Assembly: GCA_964371695.1 (NCBI GenBank)
Contig: CAYJOG010000015.1
Span: 1 to 15,868 of the forward strand
Reading direction: 5' to 3'
DNA: 15,868 bases
DNA from: CAYJOG01 sp964371695 [NCBI: uncultured bacterium]
GTDB taxonomy: Bacteria; CAYJOG01
The notes beneath the pieces are model-generated. The model saw only the letters and a program-made list of their open reading frames with translations, was not told the origin of the DNA and ran no database searches. Numbering within the stretch: position 1 is the first letter of the stretch; each line of letters opens with the position of its first letter. Below are positions 1-7,763 of the stretch, one piece after another. The position numbers and the translations under genes are program-made.

Positions 1-3000
1 ACACCCGTCACCAGCCCCACACTCTGGCTGGCCACGGCATCAAATCCACCCGGCGTTGTGCCCACGCTCACCACATAGTCCGTGACGCCGCTCTCGGCAT
101 CAGTGGCCGCAGACCAACTGGCGCTCACCGTGGTGGTGCTGAGCTGAAAACTGCCGCTGTCCGTCAGCGCGCTCACCGCGCTTGGGGCGGTGATCTCCAT
201 CATGATGCCGTCGGTGCTCGCGATGCTGCTGGTCAATCCCGCACCATTGATCGCCGCCACATTGATGTAATAGGTGGTGCCGTTTAATAAAAACATGGGG
301 CCGATGGCAACGCCCGTGACAAGACCCACGCTCTGGCTGGCCACGGCGTCCGTTGCGCCGGGTGACGTGCCCACGCTCACTTCATAACCCGTCACGCTGC
401 TTTCGCCGTCACTGGCGGGTGACCAACTGGCGCTGAGGTAGGTGGCGCCGGTGGTGTAGCTGCCGCTGTCGGTGAGCGCGCCCACGGCAGAGGGGGCCGT
501 GGTGTCTACCATGATGCCGTCCGTGCTGCTCACAGAGCCGGTGAGGCCCGCGTTGTTCACCGCCACCACGTTCACGTAATACGTCACGCCATTGGTGAAA
601 CTGCCTGCAATGGCCGCAGCCGTCGCCAGTCCCACGCTCTGGCTGGCCACGGCGTCTGTTGCGCCGGGCGACGTGCCCACGCTGACCTCATAACTGGCGA
701 TGCCGCTCTGGGCGTCGGTGGCGGCGGCCCAGCTGGCGCTGAGGGTGGTGGTGCTGGTCTGATAACTGCCGCTGTCGGTGAGTGCGCCCACGGCGGTGGG
801 GCCAACGGTGTCCACCATGATGCCGTTGGTGCTGCTGATAGAGCTGGTGAGACCCACGCCGTTCACCGCTGCCACGTTTACGTAATAGGTCACGCCGTCG
901 CTGTAGCTGGCCACGATGGCCGCGCTGGTGGACAACCCCACACTCTGGCTGGCCACGGTGTCGGTTGCGCCGGGTGACGTGCCCACGCTGACTTCATAAC
1001 TGACGATGCCGGTTTCTGCGTCCGTGGAGGCGGTCCAACTGGCGCTGATGGTGGTGGAGCCAGTCTGAAAACTGCCGCTGTCGGTGAGTGCGCCCACGGC
1101 GGCGGGGGCGGTGGCGTCTACCAATATGCCGTTGGTGCTGCTGATGCTGCCCGTGAGGCCTGCGCCGTTGATGGCCGCCACATTGACGTAATAGGTGACG
1201 CCGGTGGTGAAAGTCCCTGCGATGCCCGCGCCGGTGACAAGCCCCACACTCTGGCTGGCCACGGCGTCCGTCGCGCCGGGGGTTGTGCCCACACTCACCT
1301 CATAACTTGTCACGCTGCTTTCGCCGTCACTGGCGGGCGACCAACTGGCGCTCACAGTGGTGGTGCTGGTTTGGTAACTACCGCTGTCAGTGAGCGCCCC
1401 CACGGCAGCGGGTGGGGTGGTGTCCACCGTGATGCCGTCGGTGCTGTTTATCGAGCCAGTGAGTCCTGCTCCGTTGATGGCCGCCACGTTGAGGTAATAG
1501 GTCTGGCCCTGAATGTACCCCCCCGCAATTCCCGCACTGGTGACCAACCCCACACTCTGACTGGCCACAAAATCTGACCAACCGGGGGCTGTGCCCACGC
1601 TGACTTCATAAAAAGCGATGCCGCTCTCTGCGTCTGTGGCGGCTGTCCAACTGGCGCTGATGGTGCTGGTGCTGGTTTGATAACTGCCGCTGTCGGTGAG
1701 CGCCCCCACTGCGCCGGGGGCGCTGGTTTCCACCGTGATGCCATCGGTGGTGATGGCGCTGCCGGTGAGTCCCGCGGCATTGACCGCCGCCACACTCACG
1801 TAATAAAAGGTGCTGCCGACATAGCTGCCCGCTATGGCCACACCCGTCACCAGCCCCACGCTCTGGCTGGCCACGGCGTCAAACCCACCCGGCGTTGTGC
1901 CCACGCTTACCACATAGTCCGTGACGCCGCTCTCAGCATCTGTGGCCGCAGACCAACTGGCGGAAACGGTGGTGGTGCTGGTTTGGAAACTTCCGCTGTC
2001 TGTGAGTGCGCCCACCGCGCCAGGGGCGGTGGCGTCTACCAATATGCCGTTGGTGCTGCTGATGCTGCCCGTGAGGCCTGCGCCGTTGATGGCCGCCACA
2101 TTGACGTAATAGGTGACGCCGGTGGTGAAAGTCCCTGCGATGCCCGCGCCGGTGACAAGCCCCACACTCTGGCTGGCCACGGCGTCCGTCGCGCCGGGGG
2201 TTGTGCCCACACTCACCTCATAACTTGTCACGCTGCTTTCGCCGTCACTGGCGGGCGACCAACTGGCGCTCACAGTGGTGGTGCTGGTCTGATAACTGCC
2301 GCTGTCGGTGAGCGCCCCCACGGCGGTGGGGGGTGTTGCGTCCAGGAAAAAGTTGTCCTCCACGGCAAAAGCCGATGACAAAAATCCGGTGTTGTCCACC
2401 GCCTGCACGCTCCAGTAATAGGTCACGGCGCTGGCCCCGGCGCTGAGTGTGACCGCATGGCTCAGCGCCTGCCCCATGTTGCCCGGCCCGGCGGCGATTT
2501 TGGCGCTCACAATTTCATTGCCGCCCGGCGTGGTGCCCACCCGCAGGTTGTAGGTGAGCAGCGCTGCGGGTGTCTGTGCGTCACTGGCGGCGGCCCACTC
2601 AAGCTTCACACTGCCGCTCACACCGTCCGGCTCTGCGGTGAGTGCCGGTGTGGCTGGTGCATTGTTGGCGGGGTTGAGGTTATTGACATACACCCGATTG
2701 GCGACGCTGTTGCCGGCTTTGAGGTAGTCCATATCCCCGTCCCCGTCCGTGTCGCCCAGCGCCAATCCCTCGGAGGCCTCGGATTCCACGCTGGTCCATG
2801 CCAACGTGAAGGTGTTGCCGCCGTCGTTGCGGTAGACACGATTGGTTCCGCCGCTGTTGATGACCACTTGGTCCAGATCCCCGTCGCCGTCGTAGTCTCC
2901 CCAGGCAATGCCGGTGGTGGGGTCTGATTCACTGCTTGACCAGATGAGGGTGAAGGTGCTTGCACCATCGTTGCGGTAAACGCGGTTGGGTTGGTTGAGG

Positions 3001-5291
3001 TTCCCAACCAATTGGTCCAGGTCGCCGTCGCCGTCGGAATCCCCCCAAGCCACGGATAGGGTGTTATCCGTCTCGGTGCTGCTCCACACCAGCGTGAAAA
3101 CGCCGCCGCCGTCATTACGGTAAACACGGTTGGCCGTGGTGGTGTCGTTGCCTACCAATTGGTCCAGGTCGCCGTCGCCGTCGTAATCCCCCCAGGCCAC
3201 CGACTTGGTGTTGTCGCTTTCCACACTGGTCCATGCCAAGGTGAACGAGCCACTCACATTCCAATCGTTGCGGTAGACGCGGTTGGCCCCGGTGTTATTG
3301 CCCACCAATTGGTCCAGGTCCCCGTCGGCGTCATAGTCCCCCAGCGAGATATTAAAGGTCTGTTCCGACACCCCAGCCGTCCATGCCAGGGCAAAAGAGC
3401 AAGTGCCGTTGTTGAGGTAAACCCGGTTGGGCCCTCCCCCGTTGGCAATTACATGGTCCAGATCCCCATCATTGTCAACGTCCCCCCAGGTTGAGCCATA
3501 GGAGGCGTCCGTTTCGACGCTGGTCCAAACCGAGGTAAACGCGTTGCCACCGTCGTTGCGGTAAACACGGTTAATGGCGGCGTAGTTGGCAACCAATTGG
3601 TCCAGATCCCCGTCGCCATCACAATCGCCAAGGCTTGCGGCGGTGGATCCTTCGGGCCCTGGGCCAGACCAAACACTTGAGAATTCAGACAGATAAAGAA
3701 AACCATCCGACTGAACGAAATAGGAGTTGCTGACGTTATCAATGGCTTTGACTTCAAACCTGTAGTTGTGTCCACTCACCAATGAGCCAGTTGATAAATT
3801 TAAAGTGGTTGAAGCCGCGTTGCTGGTGAATCCGAGTGTGTAGGAGGCAGAAGTGGTGTCGTAGAGGGCATAATCGTATCTGGCCAGGCCGCTTCCCGCG
3901 TCGGTTGAAACCGTCCAGTTCGCGTCCAGAGAAATGCTGTTGATGATGGTGTCCAGGTCTGCCCCAGTGCCGTCATTCAGCGTGAAAGCCGATGGGTTGG
4001 TGGTGTCCAGCAGCACGGTGAAGCCACCCGTGTTGGTGGTGCCCTGACCGTTGTAACAGGTGGCGTTCGCCGCTCCGTTTTGTGTGGAGCCGCCGCTGAA
4101 AGAATAGGTTGTGGAACTGTAGGGGTTGCTGGTGTCATCTCCCGATCCGCCGGTGATGCCTGTCAGGGCAGGGAAGTTCACTTTCTGTATCCCCGTTTCA
4201 CCGTCTGTGGCGGTGGCGCTCACGATGAAGTTTCCTGTGCCAGCGGTGTTGTAATACGCCGTGGTTCCTGTGGTGAAAAGAAAATCACTGGCGGGTGCTT
4301 CGGCAATGCCGCTGACGGAGCAGGCGGGTGCGGTGACGTCGTTTCCGCCGTCTGTGGTGCGAAAAACACCAGCTCCTGAACTCACCGCCCAGCAATTGGT
4401 TGAATTTATACAGGAAACGCCGTTTATAGAACCAGCTACGCCTTGATGGAAAAAATTAACACCATCGTTTGTTTTTCCAATTGTCCCGCCACCTGCCGCC
4501 CAATAACAAACCGTACCAGAAGGGCATTCCAAATCAAGAACAGATGCACCGGGATGTGTCCCCACCATTCCCCAGGCTGAGCCATCGGTTGTTTTTTTGA
4601 CCTGATACGATCCACAGGACCCCAGGAATGAATAACAGGTCGTGGTGCTTGAACAAGCCGTTGACTCTAAACACGGGGATCCCAGATTGGTTTCAGACCA
4701 TGTGCTGCCATTGGTTGTTTTGCCGACCCAGCCAGCACTGGTAGAGTAGTAACAGGTGAGAGTATCTGGACAAGAAATGGTGTTGGGCATATTTACTATT
4801 CCAGAGGTTAGCGGAGACCAGTTGGTGCCATCTGTGGTTTTAAGCACATTCATATCTCCACCTACCGCATAACACACGGTGGTGGAAGGACAGCTAATGT
4901 CCTCAAAGTTTTGGGTAACCACAGAGGTTTGTGTGCTCCAGTTTGTCCCGTCGCTGGTTTTGATGATGGTGCCAGTCTGCCCCACTGCGTAACAAACTGT
5001 GGTGGATGGGCACGAAACTGCATAAAGATAGTTTCCGGTGGGAGATGTTTGATTGGTCCAGGTGGAGCCATTGGTCGTTTTTCTGATGAATCCTGTCTCG
5101 CCAACCGCATAGCAGGTCGTGGTAGCAGGCACGCAGGAAATTCCATATAGCCATCCTGCTGCGGAATCAATTGTCCACCCGGCCTCAGCGGGCCTTGAAA
5201 AGAACACCACGCCCGCCAGCACACAAAAAGCAAAAAACGAATGGAATCGCCTTCCCCGCCCAAAACCCCGATGGTCCAGCTTTTGGTTCAT
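1..5291 (-). CDS. Giant exported repeat protein (Ycf48/BNR-like, FG-GAP/VCBS and FN3-like repeats), C-terminus outside window
   Basis: An uninterrupted frame runs from ATG at 5291 to the left edge (1763 codons plus 2 nt, no stop seen), so the C-terminus is missing. Residues 1-37 form a signal peptide: a basic start, a hydrophobic core, and A-E-A before the mature Gly-Trp. About residues 38-317 hold seven repeats of the type ISCPSTTVCYAVG...KTTDGTNW, each with a Cys pair, like Ycf48/BNR beta-propeller blades. About 319-545 is Ig/FN3-like. About 545-865 holds seven FG-GAP/VCBS repeats of about 47 residues, with the Ca-binding pattern GDxDGDGDLD and the phrase NRVYRNDGG. About 870-983 is another FN3-like domain. 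From 984 onward there are 102-residue FN3-like units, seven complete and one cut. Such architecture is typical of secreted or surface adhesion proteins; the function here is an inference. No strong Shine-Dalgarno precedes the ATG, but no better in-frame start lies between it and the signal peptide. It is 421 bp from the nos operon and probably separately transcribed. Confidence 0.88.
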   Translation of the reverse strand, partial: MNQKLDHRGFGRGRRFHSFFAFCVLAGVVFFSRPAEAGWTIDSAAGWLYGISCVPATTTCYAVGETGFIRKTTNGSTWTNQTSPTGNYLYAVSCPSTTVCYAVGQTGTIIKTSDGTNWSTQTSVVTQNFEDISCPSTTVCYAVGGDMNVLKTTDGTNWSPLTSGIVNMPNTISCPDTLTCYYSTSAGWVGKTTNGSTWSETNLGSPCLESTACSSTTTCYSFLGSCGSYQVKKTTDGSAWGMVGTHPGASVLDLECPSGTVCYWAAGGGTIGKTNDGVNFFHQGVAGSINGVSCINSTNCWAVSSGAGVFRTTDGGNDVTAPACSVSGIAEAPASDFLFTTGTTAYYNTAGTGNFIVSATATDGETGIQKVNFPALTGITGGSGDDTSNPYSSTTYSFSGGSTQNGAANATCYNGQGTTNTGGFTVLLDTTNPSAFTLNDGTGADLDTIINSISLDANWTVSTDAGSGLARYDYALYDTTSASYTLGFTSNAASTTLNLSTGSLVSGHNYRFEVKAIDNVSNSYFVQSDGFLYLSEFSSVWSGPGPEGSTAASLGDCDGDGDLDQLVANYAAINRVYRNDGGNAFTSVWTSVETDASYGSTWGDVDNDGDLDHVIANGGGPNRVYLNNGTCSFALAWTAGVSEQTFNISLGDYDADGDLDQLVGNNTGANRVYRNDWNVSGSFTLAWTSVESDNTKSVAWGDYDGDGDLDQLVGNDTTTANRVYRNDGGGVFTLVWSSTETDNTLSVAWGDSDGDGDLDQLVGNLNQPNRVYRNDGASTFTLIWSSSESDPTTGIAWGDYDGDGDLDQVVINSGGTNRVYRNDGGNTFTLAWTSVESEASEGLALGDTDGDGDMDYLKAGNSVANRVYVNNLNPANNAPATPALTAEPDGVSGSVKLEWAAASDAQTPAALLTYNLRVGTTPGGNEIVSAKIAAGPGNMGQALSHAVTLSAGASAVTYYWSVQAVDNTGFLSSAFAVEDNFFLDATPPTAVGALTDSGSYQTSTTTVSASWSPASDGESSVTSYEVSVGTTPGATDAVASQSVGLVTGAGIAGTFTTGVTYYVNVAAINGAGLTGSISSTNGILVDATAPGAVGALTDSGSFQTSTTTVSASWSAATDAESGVTDYVVSVGTTPGGFDAVASQSVGLVTGVAIAGSYVGSTFYYVSVAAVNAAGLTGSAITTDGITVETSAPGAVGALTDSGSYQTSTSTISASWTAATDAESGIAFYEVSVGTAPGWSDFVASQSVGLVTSAGIAGGYIQGQTYYLNVAAINGAGLTGSINSTDGITVDTTPPAAVGALTDSGSYQTSTTTVSASWSPASDGESSVTSYEVSVGTTPGATDAVASQSVGLVTGAGIAGTFTTGVTYYVNVAAINGAGLTGSISSTNGILVDATAPAAVGALTDSGSFQTGSTTISASWTASTDAETGIVSYEVSVGTSPGATDTVASQSVGLSTSAAIVASYSDGVTYYVNVAAVNGVGLTSSISSTNGIMVDTVGPTAVGALTDSGSYQTSTTTLSASWAAATDAQSGIASYEVSVGTSPGATDAVASQSVGLATAAAIAGSFTNGVTYYVNVVAVNNAGLTGSVSSTDGIMVDTTAPSAVGALTDSGSYTTGATYLSASWSPASDGESSVTGYEVSVGTSPGATDAVASQSVGLVTGVAIGPMFLLNGTTYYINVAAINGAGLTSSIASTDGIMMEITAPSAVSALTDSGSFQLSTTTVSASWSAATDAESGVTDYVVSVGTTPGGFDAVASQSVGLVTG
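1105..1370 (-). repeat. 266-bp perfect direct repeat, copy 1
   Basis: Read base by base, this stretch is identical to 2023-2288, at an offset of 918 bp (three 306-bp units). It covers most of FN3-like unit 4. The flanking bases differ on both sides. Perfect identity at synonymous positions points to a recent duplication or gene conversion. Confidence 0.9.
2023..2288 (-). repeat. 266-bp perfect direct repeat, copy 2
   Basis: Identical partner of 1105-1370, covering most of FN3-like unit 1. It lies in the same orientation and reading frame, so recombination between the copies would remove or add exactly three domains without a frameshift. Confidence 0.9.
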
Positions 5292-5712
5292 GTGTGTGTC
5301 GATGCCTGCTGCGTGATGAAGCCTTGATACCCCCCGATTGGGGTTGTATAAGCAAAAAATAAATAAAACGGGGGGCAAGCACCCAACCTGCCGGACGAGC
5401 GAAAATCACGCGCTTAATGCGGCACATCCCCCAAAAAAGAGGGTTTACCGGTACCGATGCGGGTTAGAGTTTTCACAGGCCACTGTTTTTCGCGGTATTT
5501 TGGGTCTGGGTGCGTTGGGATGTTAAGGGGAAATGGTACACCCATGTCTTTTTCAAAAACAGGCCCAACCGAAAAATTTGGGTCAAAAAACCGACGAAAT
5601 GCGGCGGCCCGCACACCACGAGCAGGCGCGCCCACGCTCAGCCCCTGCACCGCTGCCGCAGTGCGCAGCGCACTGGTCAGGCGGTCCAGACTGTCATGCC
5701 CCTCTCGTGCCG
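5292..5712. other. Intergenic stretch, no recognised gene
   Basis: This 421-bp gap lies between the last nos-operon gene and the giant repeat protein. Nothing in it resembles a known family. It contains a perfect 17-bp palindrome (5659-5675), a short C4/G4 hairpin at about 5332-5343 in what would be the leader of the giant gene, and an AT-rich patch at 5344-5370 that could hold that gene's promoter. On the minus strand a frame of about 130 codons (5809-5414) stays open, but it overlaps the end of the upstream gene and I do not recognise the product. Confidence 0.5.
5659..5675. repeat. Perfect 17-bp inverted repeat
   Basis: The sequence is cagtgcgc-a-gcgcactg, with 8-bp arms and a single central base, 40-50 bp downstream of the last nos-operon gene. 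It could fold as a short RNA hairpin or be a protein-binding palindrome. No T-run follows on the minus strand, so it is not a standard intrinsic terminator. Confidence 0.5.
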
Positions 5713-6393
5713 CTACGCCCCAAATGGTTTTTTCGGTATGGGCAAAGGGGGTTGGGACTTGATGAACAGGTGGGGGCACACTGCGCCGCAGGTTTTGGCG
5801 TGTTTGCATCCGCTGCAGATGCGCTGGCGCAAAACAAAGGCCGCCACCACCGCCACCGCCGAAACCAGGATCATGTAAAAACCCGGCCCGGGCATGCCCA
5901 GCGTGCGGAAGTTGCCAATCGCCCCCATGCCCAGCAGGGTGGGGGTAAAGGGCGCCACGTTCACCGGGGCCTTGGGGTTCAACTGGTGGCCAAACTGGTA
6001 CATCCAGAAATACATGGACCCCAGAAAAACAGACGGAAACAGGAGGGCGGGCAAAGAAAACATCTTGGCGTAGCGTTTGCCCGGCAAAAACACCCCCACC
6101 ATGGTGACAAGGCCAATGCCCGACACGCCGTAAACCGCCATGGCCCTTTCCAGCTTGGCGGCTTCATCCAGCCGGGCCATGCCGATGTAGTGGTTCAGGA
6201 TGTTGATTTCGGTGATGTCTCCGGTGACCTTGTTCAGGTAAACGGCCATCACCAGACCGTTGGGATATTGGGGGGCCTGCAGATACCAGCCCCAAATCGG
6301 AAAGAAATAAGCCGCAGCGTAAAGAAGGCACGCGAGCAGGGCCAGAAAAACCACTGTCCACCGCAGGAACCGGTCTTGAGAAGAGATGTGCAT
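5713..6393 (-). CDS. nos-operon conserved membrane protein with cytoplasmic Cys cluster
   Basis: This 226-residue protein starts at ATG 6393, preceded by a good Shine-Dalgarno (AAAGGAG, 5 nt spacing); the frame is open further upstream, but this start is the best supported. Four membrane segments are visible at about residues 11-32, 86-104, 112-133 and 171-188. Positively charged GKRYAK in the 2-3 loop and a Lys-rich tail predict both ends in the cytoplasm. The periplasmic loops carry YLQAPQYPNGL, LNHYIGM (66-72) and MYQFGHQLNP (131-140), whose His and Met residues could bind metal. The tail has four cysteines (193, 196, 202, 206) in a CX2CX5CX3CP pattern flanked by His. I recall related unnamed membrane proteins near nos genes in other phyla, but no assigned function. 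It sits 22 bp after nosY, so it is the last gene of the operon. A role in electron or copper/sulfur supply to the reductase is inference. It is not NosR, being far too small and lacking the FMN domain. Confidence 0.75.
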   Translation of the reverse strand: MHISSQDRFLRWTVVFLALLACLLYAAAYFFPIWGWYLQAPQYPNGLVMAVYLNKVTGDITEINILNHYIGMARLDEAAKLERAMAVYGVSGIGLVTMVGVFLPGKRYAKMFSLPALLFPSVFLGSMYFWMYQFGHQLNPKAPVNVAPFTPTLLGMGAIGNFRTLGMPGPGFYMILVSAVAVVAAFVLRQRICSGCKHAKTCGAVCPHLFIKSQPPLPIPKKPFGA

Positions 6394-6415
6394 TGTTTCT
6401 CCTTTGAATGAATGC

Positions 6416-7354
6416 TCAAACAACATTGGACCGCCTGAAAACCAGGAAACCCGTGGCGGCGCAAACCAGACCCAGCAACAGGGGCCAGACAATGGCCCAG
6501 GCCAGCACGCCGCCCCGGCCCAGGACATCGGTCAGGGCGTAGGAAAGAGGCCCCAGGATGGAAAGCTCCGGGTCGAACACCGCAATCGCCGCCGTGCGGA
6601 AAGCCTGCACCGGATTGAGCAGCGCCAGGGTCATCACCATTTCAGCCTGCACCATCTGGCGGATCATCACCCCCAGCAAGAGGCCATCCACCAGCGCCTC
6701 CAGCGACAGCCACACCCCAAAGGCCATGCCCAGGGCGGATTCCTGTGTGGCGCTGAGTATGGAAATCAGCATGGCCATGCCCAGAAAACAGACCACCATG
6801 GACGCCGTGAGGCCGGAGTAATACACCACCATGGACCACGGCACCCCCCCGCCCCGCAACTGCTCATAAAGCGCCCCGGCCCAAAGCGCCATCACCAGGG
6901 GGGTGGCCATGGCGACAAGCCCACCCCCAAACCGGCCCCAGTAATAACCCGACAGCGAAACCGGCAGCGACAGCATGTACTCCCACACGCCCGATTCCCG
7001 GTCTCCCACCAGGGTTCTGGCGGTGGTGATGAGGATGAAAATGGGCAGGATGACCATGCTGGCCTGAATGAAGGTGAGCAGAAGCCGACCCAGGCCATGA
7101 AACCCCAGCACCTGGGATTCCGCCAAGCCAAACATGAAAAACAGACCCATCAAAAGGGCGAAGCCCAGGCAATAAAGAAGAAACCAGCGCGCCAGCAGGG
7201 TCTCTCTCAGTTCCAGGCTGAAAAACTCCCGCAGCGTGGAGCGGCGGGGGCGGGGAGCGATGGGGGCAGGAATGTTAATTGTCCCCTCCGGCTTCTGTGC
7301 CACCCTCAACCGGATAGAGGTGGTCGTGGCGTTGCGCGCCTTTGGAACCCACAC
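6416..7354 (-). CDS. nosY: NosY-like ABC transporter permease
   Basis: This is a hydrophobic protein with about six membrane segments. It opens with a cytoplasmic amphipathic stretch (FFSLELRETLLARWFLLY) typical of ABC-2 type permeases. The family partners the ATPase NosF and the periplasmic NosD, and is thought to deliver a sulfur species for building the CuZ cluster. The longest frame starts at GTG 7354 (312 residues), but it overlaps nosL by 80 bp, lacks a ribosome site, and is about 35 residues longer than usual for NosY. No ATG, GTG or TTG lies nearer the expected start; the downstream TTG 7309 and GTG 7303 are poorly placed. A strong GGAGG at 7285-7289 sits 5 nt before an in-frame ATT at 7279, whose last base begins the nosL stop. 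That would give 287 residues. The product call is firm and the start is not. Confidence 0.85.
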   Translation of the reverse strand: MWVPKARNATTTSIRLRVAQKPEGTINIPAPIAPRPRRSTLREFFSLELRETLLARWFLLYCLGFALLMGLFFMFGLAESQVLGFHGLGRLLLTFIQASMVILPIFILITTARTLVGDRESGVWEYMLSLPVSLSGYYWGRFGGGLVAMATPLVMALWAGALYEQLRGGGVPWSMVVYYSGLTASMVVCFLGMAMLISILSATQESALGMAFGVWLSLEALVDGLLLGVMIRQMVQAEMVMTLALLNPVQAFRTAAIAVFDPELSILGPLSYALTDVLGRGGVLAWAIVWPLLLGLVCAATGFLVFRRSNVV

Positions 7355-7763
7355 GTTTCAAGAGGATTTTTTGCGCCTGAGCGAAGGTGAGTTTTCCGTT
7401 TCTGTCGGGACCGATGCCGTAATCCATGGGGGTTTTCAGGCCGTCTGTATACCGGGCCTGTTCTGCCTTGAGCCACGTTTTCCCGTCCTGCGGACTCAGC
7501 ACATAAAGCACCGCGTTTTTAAGGGCGGGCGCGGCCTGCTTTTTGGCCAGGGCGCAGCCCAGGTCATCAAAAAAATGAATCTGCGCGCCCGGCCCCACCC
7601 ACTGGGCGGCAAAACGGCGCTCGGTGATGGCCATGCGGCAATGTTCGCAGGTGTCCCTGCCCCAGTGGGGCGGCCCCACGCGCATCTCCCCCACAGAACA
7701 CCCCTGCAAAAAAATCGCGGCAAGCGTCGCGACAAAAAGAGCAGGCCAGATTTTCCGGTTCAT
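7275..7763 (-). CDS. nosL: NosL copper chaperone lipoprotein
   Basis: This 162-residue protein has a classic lipoprotein leader ending FLQGC (Cys22), so it is predicted to be membrane-anchored in the periplasm. It carries the NosL metal site CEHCRM (residues 39-44; CxxCxM) followed by FFDDLGC (64-70), both hallmarks of NosL. In studied systems NosL delivers Cu(I) for N2O reductase maturation. The start ATG at 7763 overlaps the nosF stop by 4 bp (ATGA), implying translational coupling. Length fits the family. The stop (TAA, 7277-7275) overlaps the probable start region of nosY. Placing nosL between nosF and nosY is a less usual order than nosDFYL, but all partners are present. Confidence 0.93.
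   Translation of the reverse strand: MNRKIWPALFVATLAAIFLQGCSVGEMRVGPPHWGRDTCEHCRMAITERRFAAQWVGPGAQIHFFDDLGCALAKKQAAPALKNAVLYVLSPQDGKTWLKAEQARYTDGLKTPMDYGIGPDRNGKLTFAQAQKILLKRVGSKGAQRHDHLYPVEGGTEAGGDN

Larger units (their letters stand above)
1..2342 (-). repeat. Array of 306-bp units encoding FN3-like domains
   Basis: Read on the minus strand, units start at 2342, 2036, 1730, 1424, 1118, 812, 506 and 197. The first six are exactly 306 bp, the seventh is 309 bp and the eighth is cut by the window edge. Each encodes a domain opening with (D/E)xTAPxAVGALTDSGS and containing YEVSVGTTPGATDAVASQ and a YYVNVAAINGAGLTGS-like strand. Units 1, 4 and 7 share SPASDGESSVT. Units 3 and 6 share SGIAxYEVSVGT. 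Units 2 and 8 share SGVTDYVVSVGTTPGGFD. The array therefore has a period of three units. Confidence 0.93.

Noticed and set aside
1-2342. CRISPR or tandem non-coding satellite
   Set aside because: The units are 306 bp, in frame, and encode FN3-like domains with no spacer structure.
1371-2927. Plus-strand open frames over the FN3 array
   Set aside because: They repeat with the same 306-bp period only because they mirror the minus-strand domains. They have no ribosome sites or signals.
5533-7390. Long plus-strand open frames (5533-6411 and 6386-7390)
   Set aside because: They lie antisense to the membrane protein and nosY, which have clear membrane segments, motifs and start signals. The plus-strand products are low-complexity His/Gln-rich text, as expected from antisense of hydrophobic genes.
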